NCBI GenBank assembly: GCA_963742795.1
Contig: CAVUNL010000031.1
Span: 248,001-312,000, forward strand
Length of the DNA stretch: 64,000 nt
Direction of reading: 5' to 3'
Origin: Palsa-504 sp963742795
Lineage (GTDB): Bacteria; Actinomycetota; Actinomycetes; Streptosporangiales; Streptosporangiaceae
Shown here: one piece after another, positions 51,733-64,000 of the stretch
Layout: each line of letters starts with the position of its first letter
Position numbering within the stretch: position 1 is the first letter of the stretch
Notes under the pieces: generated by a model
Databases searched by the model: none
Told to the model about the DNA's origin: nothing
The model's input: only the letters and a program-made list of their open reading frames with translations
Made by a program: the position numbers and the translations under genes

Positions 51733-51736
<4 letters not shown>
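50927..51736 (+). CDS. trpC: Indole-3-glycerol-phosphate synthase TrpC
   Basis: 269-residue barrel converting CdRP to indole-glycerol phosphate. VIAEVKRASPSRG with the catalytic Lys, LLRKDFVVSSYQLWEARAHG with the second Lys, and GVNARNLATLKVD are present. GTG start is preceded by GAGGGG at 12 bases. A TACGAT at 50879-50884 may be a -10 for a trpCBA promoter, without a clear -35. Stop overlaps trpB. Confidence 0.95.
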
Positions 51737-52958
<1,222 letters not shown>

Positions 52959-52962
<4 letters not shown>

Positions 52963-53813
52963 CCTCGGTCGCCGTCACGTTCGGCAAGGCGAACGCGGAC
53001 CGCCGCGCCGCCTTGGTCGGCTACCTGCCCGCCGGGTTCCCCACCGTGGACGGCGCCATCGAGGCGGCCCGGGCCATGGCCGCGGCCGGCGCCGACGTGA
53101 TCGAGATCGGCCTGCCCTACTCCGACCCGTTGATCGACGGCCCGGTGATCGCCGAGGCCGTGCACCGTGCGCTGACCGGGGGCACCAAGGTCGCCGACGT
53201 GCTGCGCACCGTCGAGGCGGTGGCCGCGGCGGGCGTCCCGGTCCTGGTCATGACCTACTGGAACCCGGTCGACCGGTACGGCGTGCGCGCGTTCGCCCGC
53301 GACCTGGCCCAGGCGGGCGGCTCGGGGCTGATCACCCCCGACCTGTCGCCCGAGGAGGCCGGCCCGTGGCTGGAGGCCTCGGACGAGTTCGGCCTGGACC
53401 GGGTGTTCCTGGCCGCGCCGAGCTCCACCGACCAGCGGATCGCCACCATCACCGCCGCCTGCCGCGGCTTCGTCTACGCCGCGTCGCTGATGGGCATCAC
53501 CGGCACCCGGGACGCGGTCAGCGGTCACGCGGAGGGCCTGGTCCAGCGGATCCGCCCGCACACCGACCTGCCGGTGGCCGTCGGCCTCGGCGTCAGCAAC
53601 GGCGCCCAGGCCGCGCAGGTCGCCGCGTTCGCGGACGGCGTGATCGTGGGCTCCGCCTTCGTCCGCCGCCTCCTCGACGCCGCGGACGCCCCGGACGCCG
53701 CCGCCGGAACCGACAATGCCGGAGCCGACGCCGGAGCCGACGCCGGAGCCGACGCCGTCGCCGCGCTCGCCGCCGAACTGTCCGCCGCCCTCCGCCACCC
53801 GGCTCACTCATAG
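52959..53813 (+). CDS. trpA: Tryptophan synthase alpha chain TrpA
   Basis: 284-residue barrel releasing indole. YLPAGFPTVDGAIEAA, DVIEIGLPYSDPLIDGPVI with the catalytic Glu and Asp region, and GVSNGAQAAQVAAFADGVIV then GSAFVRRL are present. A short C-terminal tail contains three 12-bp repeats (GCCGGAGCCGAC, about 53719-53754). Confidence 0.95.
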
Positions 53814-53852
53814 CGCATCCTCAGCTGTCCCTCAGAAGCATGGAGTAATGTC

Positions 53853-54731
53853 GTGAGGGTGGCGCTCGCGTCCATCCCGAGCTCAAGCCCCGCCGCCTGG
53901 CGCCTCGGGCCGCTGTCGGTTCGCGCCTACGCGCTGTGCGTCGCCGTCGGGATCCTGGTGGCCGTCGTGGTGGCCAGCCGCCGGTACCGGCGCAGTGGCG
54001 GCGGCCGCGGGGTCATCCTGGACGTGGCCGCCTGGGCCGTACCGTTCGCCCTGATCGGCGCCGCCCTGCACGCCCTGCTCATCGCCACCCGGCACGATTT
54101 CACCCGTGAGTACGGCGTGTGGCACGCGGTCACGGCCGGGGTGGCGGCCATCGGCGTCCCCGGCGCGGTAACCCTCGGCGCCGCCGGGGCCTGGATCGCC
54201 TGCCGCCGTTCTAGCCTGCAGCTGGGTCCGGTCGCGGCCGCGGCCGCGCCCGCGCTGATGTTCGGCCTGGCCGTCGGCGGCCTGGGCAACTGGTGGGCCC
54301 AGCAGTTCTACGGCCCGCCCTCGACCTGGTGGTGGGCGGTCCCGATCTCGCCCACGCACCGGGCGCCCGGGTACGAGAACTACGCCACCTTCCAGCCCGC
54401 CTTCTTGTACCAGTCGCTGTGGGATGTCGCGGTCGGCCTGGGCGTGATCTGGGCCGCCCGCCGGTTCACGCTATCGGGTACGCGCACGTTCCTGCTGTGC
54501 GCCGCCTGCTACGCGGTGGGCAGCTTCTGGGTCGAGTCGGTACGCATCGGCCCGCTGCCGCAGGTACTGGGCATGCGTTACGGCGCGCTCGGTGACGTGA
54601 CGGTCTTCGTGCTGGCCGTGGCTGGTCTATACCTGACCCGGCCGAAACCCATCCCACCAGCGCGTACGTTCGTCAAGACAGGACCTAATGCTCTGGTGGA
54701 CGATTCTTCCGGTGATGTAATGTCTATGTAA
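53853..54731 (+). CDS. Lgt-like prolipoprotein diacylglyceryl transferase, divergent active site
   Basis: 292-residue polytopic membrane protein in the lgt position after trpA. Overall fold and the tail (ESVRIGPLPQVLGMRYGALG) match Lgt. But the hallmark GRxGNxxNxE reads GGLGNWWAQQFYG: the important Arg is Gly and the Asn/Glu are changed; the HGG-type loop is not visible either (AVTAGVAAIGVPGAV). The Asn of GN and the following Gly (QFYG) remain. It may be a degenerate or specialised paralogue; a canonical Lgt should exist elsewhere. GTG start. Confidence 0.75.
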   Translation: MRVALASIPSSSPAAWRLGPLSVRAYALCVAVGILVAVVVASRRYRRSGGGRGVILDVAAWAVPFALIGAALHALLIATRHDFTREYGVWHAVTAGVAAIGVPGAVTLGAAGAWIACRRSSLQLGPVAAAAAPALMFGLAVGGLGNWWAQQFYGPPSTWWWAVPISPTHRAPGYENYATFQPAFLYQSLWDVAVGLGVIWAARRFTLSGTRTFLLCAACYAVGSFWVESVRIGPLPQVLGMRYGALGDVTVFVLAVAGLYLTRPKPIPPARTFVKTGPNALVDDSSGDVMSM

Positions 54732-54788
54732 CAGGGCCAGTGTCGTCCCGGCGCAGGGGTGTGGCGTATCGAGACGACGGGAGCGCGC

Positions 54789-57700
54789 ATGGCGGCAGCT
54801 GGCCTTTACGACCCCAGTTTCGAGCATGACGCGTGCGGCGTCGGCTTCGTCGCGGACCTGTCAGGACGCGGCGGGCACGACGTGGTGGCCCGGGCCCTGC
54901 GGGTGCTGTGCCATCTGGAACACCGGGGCGCGGAGGGTGGCGACCCCGGCACCGGGGACGGGGCCGGGATTCTTACCCAGGTACCGGACGATTTCTTCCG
55001 CGCCGTATGTGGTTTCGCTCTGCCTGGACCGGGCTCCTATGCGGTCGGCCTGGCCTTTTTTTCTGCCGAACGGACCGTGGTATCCGCCACCATCGAACGG
55101 CTCGCCGCGGCCGAGGGCCTGACCGTGCTGGGCTGGCGTGAGGTCCCTTACGACGTCGACGCCTGCGGGGCCGGCGCGCAGGCCGTGCTGCCCGAGCTGG
55201 TCCAGCTGTTCGTCGCGGGCGCGAGCGGCGAGTCCGGCCTGGAGCTTGAGCGGATGGCGTTCTGCCTGCGCAAGCGGGCCGAACACGAGGGCGGGGTGTA
55301 CTTCGCCAGCCTGTCCGCCCGGACCATTGTGTACAAGGGCATGCTGTCCGCGGTGCAGCTCGAGCCGTTCTTCCCCGACCTGTCCGATCCGCGGTACGGC
55401 TCGGCGCTGGCCCTGGTGCACTCCCGGTTCTCCACCAACACGTTCCCCTCCTGGCCGCTGGCCCACCCGTACCGGTACGTGGCGCACAACGGCGAGATCA
55501 ACACGATCCGGGGCAACCGCAACTGGATGCGGGCCCGGGAGGCGATGCTGGCTACCGACCTGATTCCCGCTTCCAGGGACGGGGGCAAAGGTATAGAGCG
55601 TCTTTTCCCGATCCTGGACGCGGACGGCAGCGACTCGGGCAGCTTCGACGAGTGCCTGGAACTGCTGCACATGGGCGGGCGCTCGCTCCCGCACGCGGTG
55701 CTCATGATGATCCCCGAGCCGTGGGAGAACCACGAGGAGATGACGCCCGAGCGCCGCGCCTTCTATCAGTTCCACGCCGCGCTCATGGAACCGTGGGACG
55801 GCCCGGCGCTGATCGCGTTCACCGACGGCTCGGTCATCGGCGCGGTGCTGGACCGCAACGGCCTGCGTCCCGGCCGGTACTGGGTGACCAGCGACGGCCT
55901 GGTCGTGCTGGCCAGCGAGGTCGGCGTGCTCGACATCGACCCGGCCACCGTGATCAGGAAGGGCCGGCTCCAGCCCGGCCGGATCTTCCTGGCCGACACC
56001 GCCACCGGCCGCATCGTGGAGGACGAGGAGGTCAAGGCGGCCCTGGCCGCCGAACACCCCTACGAAGCCTGGCTGCACGCCGGCCTGGTCCACCTGGACG
56101 ACCTCCCGGACCGCGCCCTCCCTGCCCCCGTCCCCGCCCAACGAGATGAAACCGGGGTTTCACTACGCCCTAGCGAAGTGAAACCCGGGTTTCACTCCGC
56201 TGCGGAATCCCTCGTCACGTTGCAGCGGATGCACGGGTACACGGATGAGGAACTGCGGGTCATCCTGACCCCGATGGCGCGGGCCGGGTCGGAGCCGATC
56301 GGGTCGATGGGGACGGACACGCCGCTGGCCGTGCTGTCCGACAAGCCGCGGCTGATCTTCGACTACTTCACCCAGCTGTTCGCCCAGGTGACCAACCCGC
56401 CGCTGGACGCGATCCGGGAGGAGCTCGTCACCTCGCTCGGCACCGTCACCGGCCCGGAGCAGAACCTGCTGGAACCGATCCCTGCCTCCTGCCGCCAGAT
56501 CGTGCTGCCGTTCCCGGTGATCAACGACAACGACCTGGCCAAGATCGTGCACATCAACGACGAGGGCAACCTGCCCGGGCTGGCCTCGCACGTGGTCGAC
56601 GGGCGCTACGAGCCGCGCGGTGGCGGCGACGGCCTGCGGGCCCGGCTGGCCGAGATCTGCGCCGAGGTCTCCGCCGCCATCGAAGACGGCGCCCGGCTGA
56701 TCATCCTGTCTGACCGGATGACCCCTCCCGGCCCCGGCAGCGTGCCGATCCCGTCACTGCTGCTGACCGGGGCGGTGCACCATCACCTGATCAAGCAGAA
56801 GTCGCGGACCCGGGCCGGGCTGGTCGTCGAGGCCGGGGACGTCCGCGAATGCCACCACGTGGCGCTGCTCATCGGGTTCGGCGCCGCGGCGGTCAACCCC
56901 TACCTGGCCATCGAATCGGTCAGGGACCTGGTCCGGCGCGGTTGGCTGGCGGGCGACCCGAAGATTACGGAGAAGAAGGCCGAGGCCAACCTGCTCAAGG
57001 CCCTGGGCAAGGGCCTGCTGAAGATCATGTCCAAGATGGGGGTGTCGACCGTCGCCTCCTACACCGGCGCGCAGATCTTCGAGGCTATCGGCCTGGGCCC
57101 GGAGGTAATCGAGACCTGCTTCGCCGGCACCACCTCGCGGCTGTCCGGCGTGGATTTCACCGCCCTGGCCGCGGAGATCGAGCAGCGGACCGGCGTGGCC
57201 CTAGCCGATCCGGCCGGGATGCAGCACCGGCGGCTGGCCACCGGCGGGGAGTACCAGTGGCGGCGCGACGGCGAGCCGCACCTGTTCAACCCCGAGACCG
57301 TGTTCAAGCTGCAGCACGCCACCCGCAGTCGACGGTACGAGATCTTCAAGGAGTACACCTCGCTCGTCGACGACCAGTCGCGGCGGCTGATGACGCTGCG
57401 CGGCCTGCTCCGGATCCGCGGAGTAGATGCCGAGACCGGAGCACCACGGCCCGTTCCGCTAAATGAGGTGGAACCGGCGGCCAGCATCGTACGGAGGTTC
57501 GCCACCGGGGCCATGTCCTACGGCTCGATCTCAGCCGAGGCGCACCAGACGCTGGCCATCGCCATGAACCGGCTGGGCGCCCGGTCGAACACCGGCGAGG
57601 GCGGCGAAGACCCGGACCGGTTCACCCCCGAAAGCAACGGTGACCTGCGGCGGTCCGCGGTCAAGCAAGTCGCCAGCGGGCGGTTCGGCGTGACCAGCGA

Positions 57701-59391
57701 GTACCTGGTCAACGCGGACGACCTGCAGATCAAGATGGCGCAGGGGGCCAAGCCGGGGGAGGGCGGCCAGCTGCCCGGCAACAAGGTGTACCCGTGGATC
57801 GCCAAGACCCGGTACTCCACGCCCGGGGTGGGGCTGATCTCGCCGCCGCCGCACCACGACATCTACTCCATCGAGGACCTGGCCCAGCTGATCCACGACC
57901 TGAAGAACGCCAACCCGGCGGCCCGGGTGCACGTCAAGCTCGTGTCCGAGGTCGGGGTGGGCACGGTCGCCGCCGGGGTGTCCAAGGCGCACGCCGACGT
58001 GGTGCTGATCAGCGGGCACGACGGCGGGACCGGCGCGGCCCCGCTGACCTCGCTCAAGCACGCGGGCGCGCCGTGGGAGCTGGGGCTGGCCGAGACCCAG
58101 CAGACGCTGCTGCGCAACAAGCTGCGGGACCGGATCGTGGTGCAGGCCGACGGCCAGCTGAAGACCGGCCGGGACGTGATCATCGCCGCGCTGCTCGGGG
58201 CGGAGGAGTTCGGCTTCGCCAGCGCGCCGCTGGTGGTCTCCGGATGCATCATGATGCGGGTCTGCCACCTGGATACCTGCCCGGTCGGCGTGGCCACCCA
58301 GAACCCCGAGCTGCGGGCCAGGTTCAGCGGCAAGCCGGAGTTCGTGGTGAACTTCTTCGAGTTCATCGCCGAGGAGGTCCGGGAGTACCTGGCCCAGCTC
58401 GGCTTCCGGTCGCTGGAGGAGATCGTCGGCCGGGTCGAGCTGCTCGACGCGGCGCTCGCGGTGGAGCATTGGAAGGCCTCCGGGCTCGACCTGTCGCCGG
58501 TGCTCTACGCTCCGTCGCTTGCTGACGGTGCCGCGACGCGCTGTGTCACCACCCAGGACCACGGGCTGGACAAAGCCCTGGATCACACGCTCATCCAGCT
58601 CGCTGAGGGGGCACTCGAGGAGGGCCGGCCGGTCCGGCTCGAGCTGCCCATCCGGAACGTGAACCGGACCGTGGGCACCATGCTCGGCTACGAGGTGACC
58701 CGGCGCTGGGGTGGCGAGGGCCTGCCCGACAACACGATCGACATCTCCTTCGAGGGGTCGGCCGGCCAGTCGTTCGGGGCGTTCCTGCCGCGCGGTATCA
58801 CGCTGCGGCTGGCCGGCGACGCGAACGACTACCTGGGCAAGGGCCTGTCCGGCGGGCGGCTGGTCGTGCGCCCGCCCGCCGCCGTCCCCTTCGCGGCCGA
58901 GGAGCAGGTCATCGCGGGCAACGTGATCGGCTACGGCGCCACCGGCGGCGAGATCTTCCTGCGCGGCGTGGTCGGCGAGCGGTTCTGCGTCCGCAACTCG
59001 GGTGCGCTGGCGGTCGCCGAAGGCACCGGCGATCACGGCTGTGAGTACATGACCGGCGGCCGGGTGGTGATCCTCGGCTCGGTCGGGCGGAACTTCGCGG
59101 CCGGCATGTCCGGCGGCATCGCCTACCTGCTCGACTGCCCGGTGCACCGGGTGAACATGGAGATGGTCGACCTGGACCCGCTGGACGAGGGCGATATCAG
59201 GTTCCTGCGCGACGTGGTGGAACGCCATCACGCAGAAACGGGCTCCGCGGTCGCGGCGCGGCTGCTGGCCGACTGGGATCCCGGCCGGTTCACCAAGGTC
59301 ATGCCGAAGGACTACAAGCGGGTGCTGTCCGCCGCGTCGCAGGCCGAGCGCGAGGGCCGTGACGTCAACGAGGCCGTCATGGCGGCAGCTC

Positions 59392-59399
<8 letters not shown>
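54789..59399 (+). CDS. gltB: Glutamate synthase large subunit GltB
   Basis: 1536-residue NADPH-GOGAT alpha subunit. The N-terminal Ntn glutaminase shows DACGVGFVADLSG where the Cys becomes the catalytic N-terminus after propeptide removal. Central and FMN-binding domains follow (AMSYGSISAEAHQTLAIAMN; NTGEGGEDPDRF; ISGHDGGTGAAPLTSLKHAG), the 3Fe-4S cysteines lie in MRVCHLDTCPVGVATQNPEL, and the GXGXG beta-helix is C-terminal. A ~25-residue insert with two palindromes lies at about residues 445-470. ATG at 54789; a GTG 30 bases upstream is possible. Stop overlaps gltD. Confidence 0.96.
56146..56196 (+). repeat. Palindromic element inserted in frame in gltB
   Basis: AGTGAAACCCGGGTTTCACT (56177-56196) is a perfect 20-bp palindrome. 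A sister copy at 56146-56164 (TGAAACCGGGGTTTCA core) lies about 13 bases before it. Both are read through in frame and encode DETGV.L and EVKPGFHS. Homologous GltB proteins, as far as I recall, lack this stretch. Confidence 0.9.
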
Positions 59400-60831
<1,432 letters not shown>

Positions 60832-60916
60832 TTTCCCCGGTGAAATGACCGCCGACGCATAGTCTGTGGGGGATAAATGGCCTGATACGTCGGTAGGGCG
60901 GGGAACGGAACGGCAC

Positions 60917-62308
60917 ATGGCGGTATGTCCAAACGGTCACGATTCGGTGACAGGTGAGTTCTGTGATGCCTGCGGAACGCAAATCGCCTCGAATCCGATC
61001 CGGGTGGTCGGCAGGCACCACGCCGGCGGACCGCGCCCGGCTGGCAGTCCGGATGATAGGTGCCCGTGGTGCGGGAACCCCAGCTCCAGCCAGTTCTGTG
61101 AACGGTGCGGCTTCCGGGTCCGCCGTCCGTTCGCCCCCCTGACCGGGCCTTCGCCCGCGGCCGGATCGCGACCCGCGGCCCAGCCCTCGCTGGCGCCCGC
61201 GCCCTCGCTGGAGCGGGAGCCAGCGCCGGAGCCCGAGCCCGCCCCGGCCACCGCTTCCAAGCCACCCGAGTCACTGTTCCCGCCTCTGCCGCGGCCCGGG
61301 TCCTGGGGAACGGCCGTCGCCGAGCCGGCGTCCTCGCCCGCGCATCCCGCGGACCTGCCACCCGGGCCGGAGCCCCCGACCGAACCGCAGCGGCCCTCAT
61401 TCCTGGACTGGTTCCAATCGCCGGAGCCGCCCGCCGCACCGGAGCCGCCCGCCGCGATACAGTCACTCGCCGCACCAGAGCTGCCCGCCGCACCAGAGCT
61501 GCCCGCCGCACCAGAGCTGCCCGCCGCACCAGAGGCGCCCGCACCACACGACTGGCTGCGATCGCCAGAGCCGTCTGCGCTGCTCCAGCCGCCCGCCTCA
61601 CTCGATTGGCTGAGCTCGCCGGGATCCCCCGCCCCGCCGGGATCCCCTGCCCCGCCGGACTCGCCCGCACCCGCGGACGCAGCCGCACCGCAGGAACTGC
61701 TCGTGCCGCCCGAGCAGTCCGCTCCTCCGGAGCCACCCGCTGCCGATGAACCCGATCAGACGGCTGACTCGTATTCCTGGTCCGCGTATGCGGCCTCCCC
61801 GGCGCTGCCGGCCCCTGCCCCGCCCCGGCCGGCCGCTTCGCTACCCGGCCCGACCGCGGACGCGGCGTCGTCGGCCCCGCCGACCGCTCCCATGCCGAAG
61901 TTCACCCCAACCACCTGGTCGGTGGTGGTCACGTCGGACCGGCTGTATTTCGACCGCATGGAGCTCAAGAGGGGTCTCACCGGCCCGGCCGTGACGTTCC
62001 CGGCATTCAGCACCGAACGGCAATTCCAGCTCAGCGGCAAGCAGATGCGGATCGGACGGCGCAGCGCGGTCCGGGGGGTGGAACCGGAGATAGACCTGTC
62101 CGGGCCGCCCGTGGACCCCGGGATCAGCCGCCTGCACCTGCTGCTGATCTCCGCCCCGGACGGCTCGTGGGCCGTCCTCGACCCGGGCTCGGCCAATGGC
62201 ACGCTGCTCAACGGCCGCGAGATTGCACCCGGAGACATGATTCCGCTGCGCGACGGCGACCGGATCAACCTGGGAGCCTGGACCGCGATCACCTTGCGCC
62301 GCGAGTAA
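60917..62308 (+). CDS. Zinc-ribbon/FHA-domain signalling protein
   Basis: 463 residues. Two zinc ribbons open the protein (CPNGHDSVTGEFCDACGTQI; CPWCGNPSSSQFCERCGF), a long Pro/Ala/Glu-rich linker with tandem repeats follows, and the C-terminal ~110 residues are an FHA domain: MRIGRRSAVRG, DPGISRLHLLLIS, VLDPGSANGTLLNG. The key Arg, Ser-Arg-His and Asn-Gly of phosphothreonine binding are conserved. FHA proteins such as GarA switch glutamate metabolism when phosphorylated by PknG; location just after gltD suggests a similar role. Confidence 0.85.
   Translation: MAVCPNGHDSVTGEFCDACGTQIASNPIRVVGRHHAGGPRPAGSPDDRCPWCGNPSSSQFCERCGFRVRRPFAPLTGPSPAAGSRPAAQPSLAPAPSLEREPAPEPEPAPATASKPPESLFPPLPRPGSWGTAVAEPASSPAHPADLPPGPEPPTEPQRPSFLDWFQSPEPPAAPEPPAAIQSLAAPELPAAPELPAAPELPAAPEAPAPHDWLRSPEPSALLQPPASLDWLSSPGSPAPPGSPAPPDSPAPADAAAPQELLVPPEQSAPPEPPAADEPDQTADSYSWSAYAASPALPAPAPPRPAASLPGPTADAASSAPPTAPMPKFTPTTWSVVVTSDRLYFDRMELKRGLTGPAVTFPAFSTERQFQLSGKQMRIGRRSAVRGVEPEIDLSGPPVDPGISRLHLLLISAPDGSWAVLDPGSANGTLLNGREIAPGDMIPLRDGDRINLGAWTAITLRRE
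61469..61540 (+). repeat. 18-bp tandem repeats in the FHA protein linker
   Basis: GCCGCACCAGAGCTGCCC occurs three times perfectly and once with changes. It encodes AAPELP hexapeptides and adds to a wider PEPPAAP-rich linker. Confidence 0.93.
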
Positions 62309-62417
62309 GATCGCCGTGCGATGAACCGCAACCTGCCTGCTTGCGTTCACCCAAAGTAGTCCTGATTTGCAGGCAAAATAGAGAACGTCATGGTGCGTCG
62401 GTTCCGATGACGGGAGC

Positions 62418-63803
62418 ATGCGTGGCGGGTCGGCGATGAGCACCACCGTTACCGGTAGCCCGCCGCGGGGGCAGCCGGGGGGGCGCACAGCATCGCACCG
62501 GCGCGGCTCGGGGCCCCAGGCCGCGCCGCAGGCGCGAGGCCGGTTCAGGCTCCCGCGGGCCTCGACCACGCCAGGCAAGCTCTGGCTCGTCCGGGCCGGC
62601 CTGGTCATCGTGTGCCTGGCCTGGGGCGCGCTGGCCGCGCTGATGGTCATCCAGCACGCGTCGGCGGCGCACGACGTGGCCGTCACCGACGAGACCCTCA
62701 GCCTGGACGCCCAGCAGATCTACCAGTCACTGGCCGACGCCGACGTCACCGTCTCCACCGCCTACCTGTACGGCCGGACCGGCCCGTACGCGGACCGGGT
62801 GCGCTACCAGCACGACATCGCGCTCGCCGCCGCTGACCTGAAGGTCGCCACCGCCGCGAGCGGCAACTCCGGCGCCGGGGCCAGCCTGAGCACGTTGTCC
62901 GCCGCCCTGCCGGTCTACACCGGCTACGTCGAGGACGGCCAGATCTACAATTCGCTGGGCTACCCAGCGGGAGGCTCGTTCATCCAGGTGGCGTCCGAGG
63001 AGATGCACGTCACCATGCTGCCCGCCGCCCGCAGCGTGTACGCGCAGGAGAACGCCCAGCTCATGAGGGCCAGTGCGCAGGCCACCGGGCTACCGCTGGC
63101 GATCGTCACCCTGGTGGCTGGCCTGGTCGTCTTGGTCCTGCTGTTCCGGACCCAGCGCTGGCTGTCGCGGCGCACCCACCGGACGGTCAACGTCGGCCTG
63201 GGTCTCGCGTCGGTGGCTACGGTCGCGGCGCTCATCTGGCTGGTCGTCGCCCTGGCCGGGGGTCGCTCCGATCTGCTGCAGGCCACGACACACGGCTCCG
63301 GGCCGGCCCAGACGCTGGCCCAGGCCGATATCACCGCTCTGCAGGCTCGCGGCGACCAGACCCTCAACCTGATCTCGCGTACCGGCGACGCTAACTTCCA
63401 GCAGGACTTCCACGCCGCGCAGACCCAGCTGAGCTCGGAGCTGAGCACCGCCAGCGCGCAGAGCGCGGCCGACGGCGCAGGACAGATCGCGGCCGCCGGG
63501 CACACCGCGACCGCCTGGTTCGCGGTCAACCAGCGCGCTCAGCAACTGGACGCGGCGGCCGACTACGGCGCCGAGACCCAGCTGGAGATCGGGTCCGGGC
63601 CCGGCACGGCGGGCACGCTGTTCAGCCAGCTCGAGTCGGACATGGAGGCCGCGATCAACGCCGACCAGGCCGTCTTCGCCTCGAACGCGGCGGCGGGCTC
63701 GGACGCGTTCGACGGCCTGGAGGTCGGCATCATCGTGCTCGCCGTGATCATGGCGGCCGGCTGCGGGTGGGGACTGACCCGGCGCCTGGCGGAGTACCGA
63801 TGA
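62418..63803 (+). CDS. GlnX-like tetraspan membrane protein
   Basis: 461 residues. A cytoplasmic basic start is followed by a helix (LVRAGLVIVCLAWGALAALM), an extracytoplasmic helical domain (about 85-210), two helices (LPLAIVTLVAGLVVLVLLF; LGLASVATVAALIWLVVALA), a second extracytoplasmic domain (about 285-420) and a last helix (GIIVLAVIMAAGCGWGL). This four-helix, two-sensor-domain plan matches GlnX, which in mycobacteria works with the GlnH lipoprotein and PknG to sense external amino acids. ATG at 62418; an ATG at 62436 is equally possible. Confidence 0.75.
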   Translation: MRGGSAMSTTVTGSPPRGQPGGRTASHRRGSGPQAAPQARGRFRLPRASTTPGKLWLVRAGLVIVCLAWGALAALMVIQHASAAHDVAVTDETLSLDAQQIYQSLADADVTVSTAYLYGRTGPYADRVRYQHDIALAAADLKVATAASGNSGAGASLSTLSAALPVYTGYVEDGQIYNSLGYPAGGSFIQVASEEMHVTMLPAARSVYAQENAQLMRASAQATGLPLAIVTLVAGLVVLVLLFRTQRWLSRRTHRTVNVGLGLASVATVAALIWLVVALAGGRSDLLQATTHGSGPAQTLAQADITALQARGDQTLNLISRTGDANFQQDFHAAQTQLSSELSTASAQSAADGAGQIAAAGHTATAWFAVNQRAQQLDAAADYGAETQLEIGSGPGTAGTLFSQLESDMEAAINADQAVFASNAAAGSDAFDGLEVGIIVLAVIMAAGCGWGLTRRLAEYR

Positions 63804-64000
63804 CCATCCCGGTGCTGACCAAGGAGCGGGCGCCGGCCGTCGTCCAGGCGGCGGTCGCTGAACGCGATGCCATCCAGGCCAATCTGCTCGAGCTGGACGG
63901 CAGCTTCGGCAAGCGGCTGCTGGAGGGGGCCACGCTCAGCGGAGAGACCAAGCGACGCTGGGAAGCCACCGCGGCCAGCCTGGCCACCCTGTGGGAGATC
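63800..64000 (+). CDS. Hypothetical protein, cut by window end
   Basis: The first 67 residues (MTIPVLTKERAPAVVQAAVA ... LLEGATLSGETKRRWE) form helical, soluble sequence with no signal peptide. The ATG overlaps the GlnX-like stop (ATGA). It is not GlnH-like, so it is probably an additional member of the FHA/GlnX module preceding glnH-pknG. Confidence 0.7.
   Translation, partial: MTIPVLTKERAPAVVQAAVAERDAIQANLLELDGSFGKRLLEGATLSGETKRRWEATAASLATLWEI

Overview
This 64 kb window is high-GC actinomycete DNA. The evidence is the actinobacterial division and cell-wall (dcw) gene order, SepF and DivIVA/Wag31 downstream of ftsZ, mycothiol-linked genes (an Mca-type amidase and two mycothiol-dependent-isomerase-like proteins), a type-II isoleucyl-tRNA synthetase and many GTG starts. 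The gene set would fit Streptosporangiales or a relative, but the sequence alone does not fix the genus.

Layout. 1-446: 5' part of a leftward moxR. 900-9314: dcw cluster part 1 (mraZ, rsmH, ftsL, ftsI, murE, murF, mraY), with a promoter overlapped by an MraZ box and a structured leader before rsmH that matches the mraW RNA motif. The mraY 3' end is broken. 9315-17168: a non-dcw block sits where murD is expected. It holds a 5'-truncated GNAT, a carboxymuconolactone-decarboxylase-like gene divergent from a MarR regulator, a conserved hypothetical, a secreted alpha/beta hydrolase, an mca / MpaB-like / UbiB-kinase operon, a membrane protein and a small zinc-finger protein. 17316-33700: dcw cluster part 2 (ftsW, murG, murC, ftsQ, ftsZ, yggS, sepF, yggT, divIVA), a Pro-rich membrane protein, ileS, a DksA/TraR protein, lspA and an rluD-type gene. 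33745-41638: a DUF222/HNH protein, dnaE, two leftward genes sharing a domain, and a small membrane protein. 41648-53813: hisD-C-B-H-A-F, a degraded SKSGRE-type gene next to a polyphosphate glucokinase, hisI, a Trp-operon membrane protein, an atypical response regulator and trpC-B-A. trpE is absent from its usual place. 53853-64000: an Lgt-like protein, gltB-gltD, a zinc-ribbon/FHA protein, a GlnX-like four-helix membrane protein and the start of one more gene. The last group looks like the PknG/GarA-type glutamate-control module beside its target enzyme.

Two themes cross the window. First, at least six genes (mraY, ftsZ, the gene at 26363, the gene near 41049, hisB, hisH) carry small indels that split the reading frame, most of them in G/C runs. 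Several are essential, so base-call or assembly errors are the simplest explanation, although mraY also has a larger lesion and the SKSGRE gene appears to carry a real internal deletion. Second, the genome is rich in in-frame tandem repeats (15-, 18-, 24-bp units) and in dispersed palindromic or G/C-rich elements that sit inside coding sequence (gltB, ftsI/ftsL, the response regulator).

The most interesting candidates are: the palindromic element inserted in frame in gltB, the shared Pro-Gly-rich element in unrelated proteins, the receiver-like regulator lacking the conserved Lys and Thr inside the his-trp cluster, the Lgt-like protein lacking the usual arginine signature, the broken mraY with missing murD, and the FHA/GlnX module attached to gltBD.
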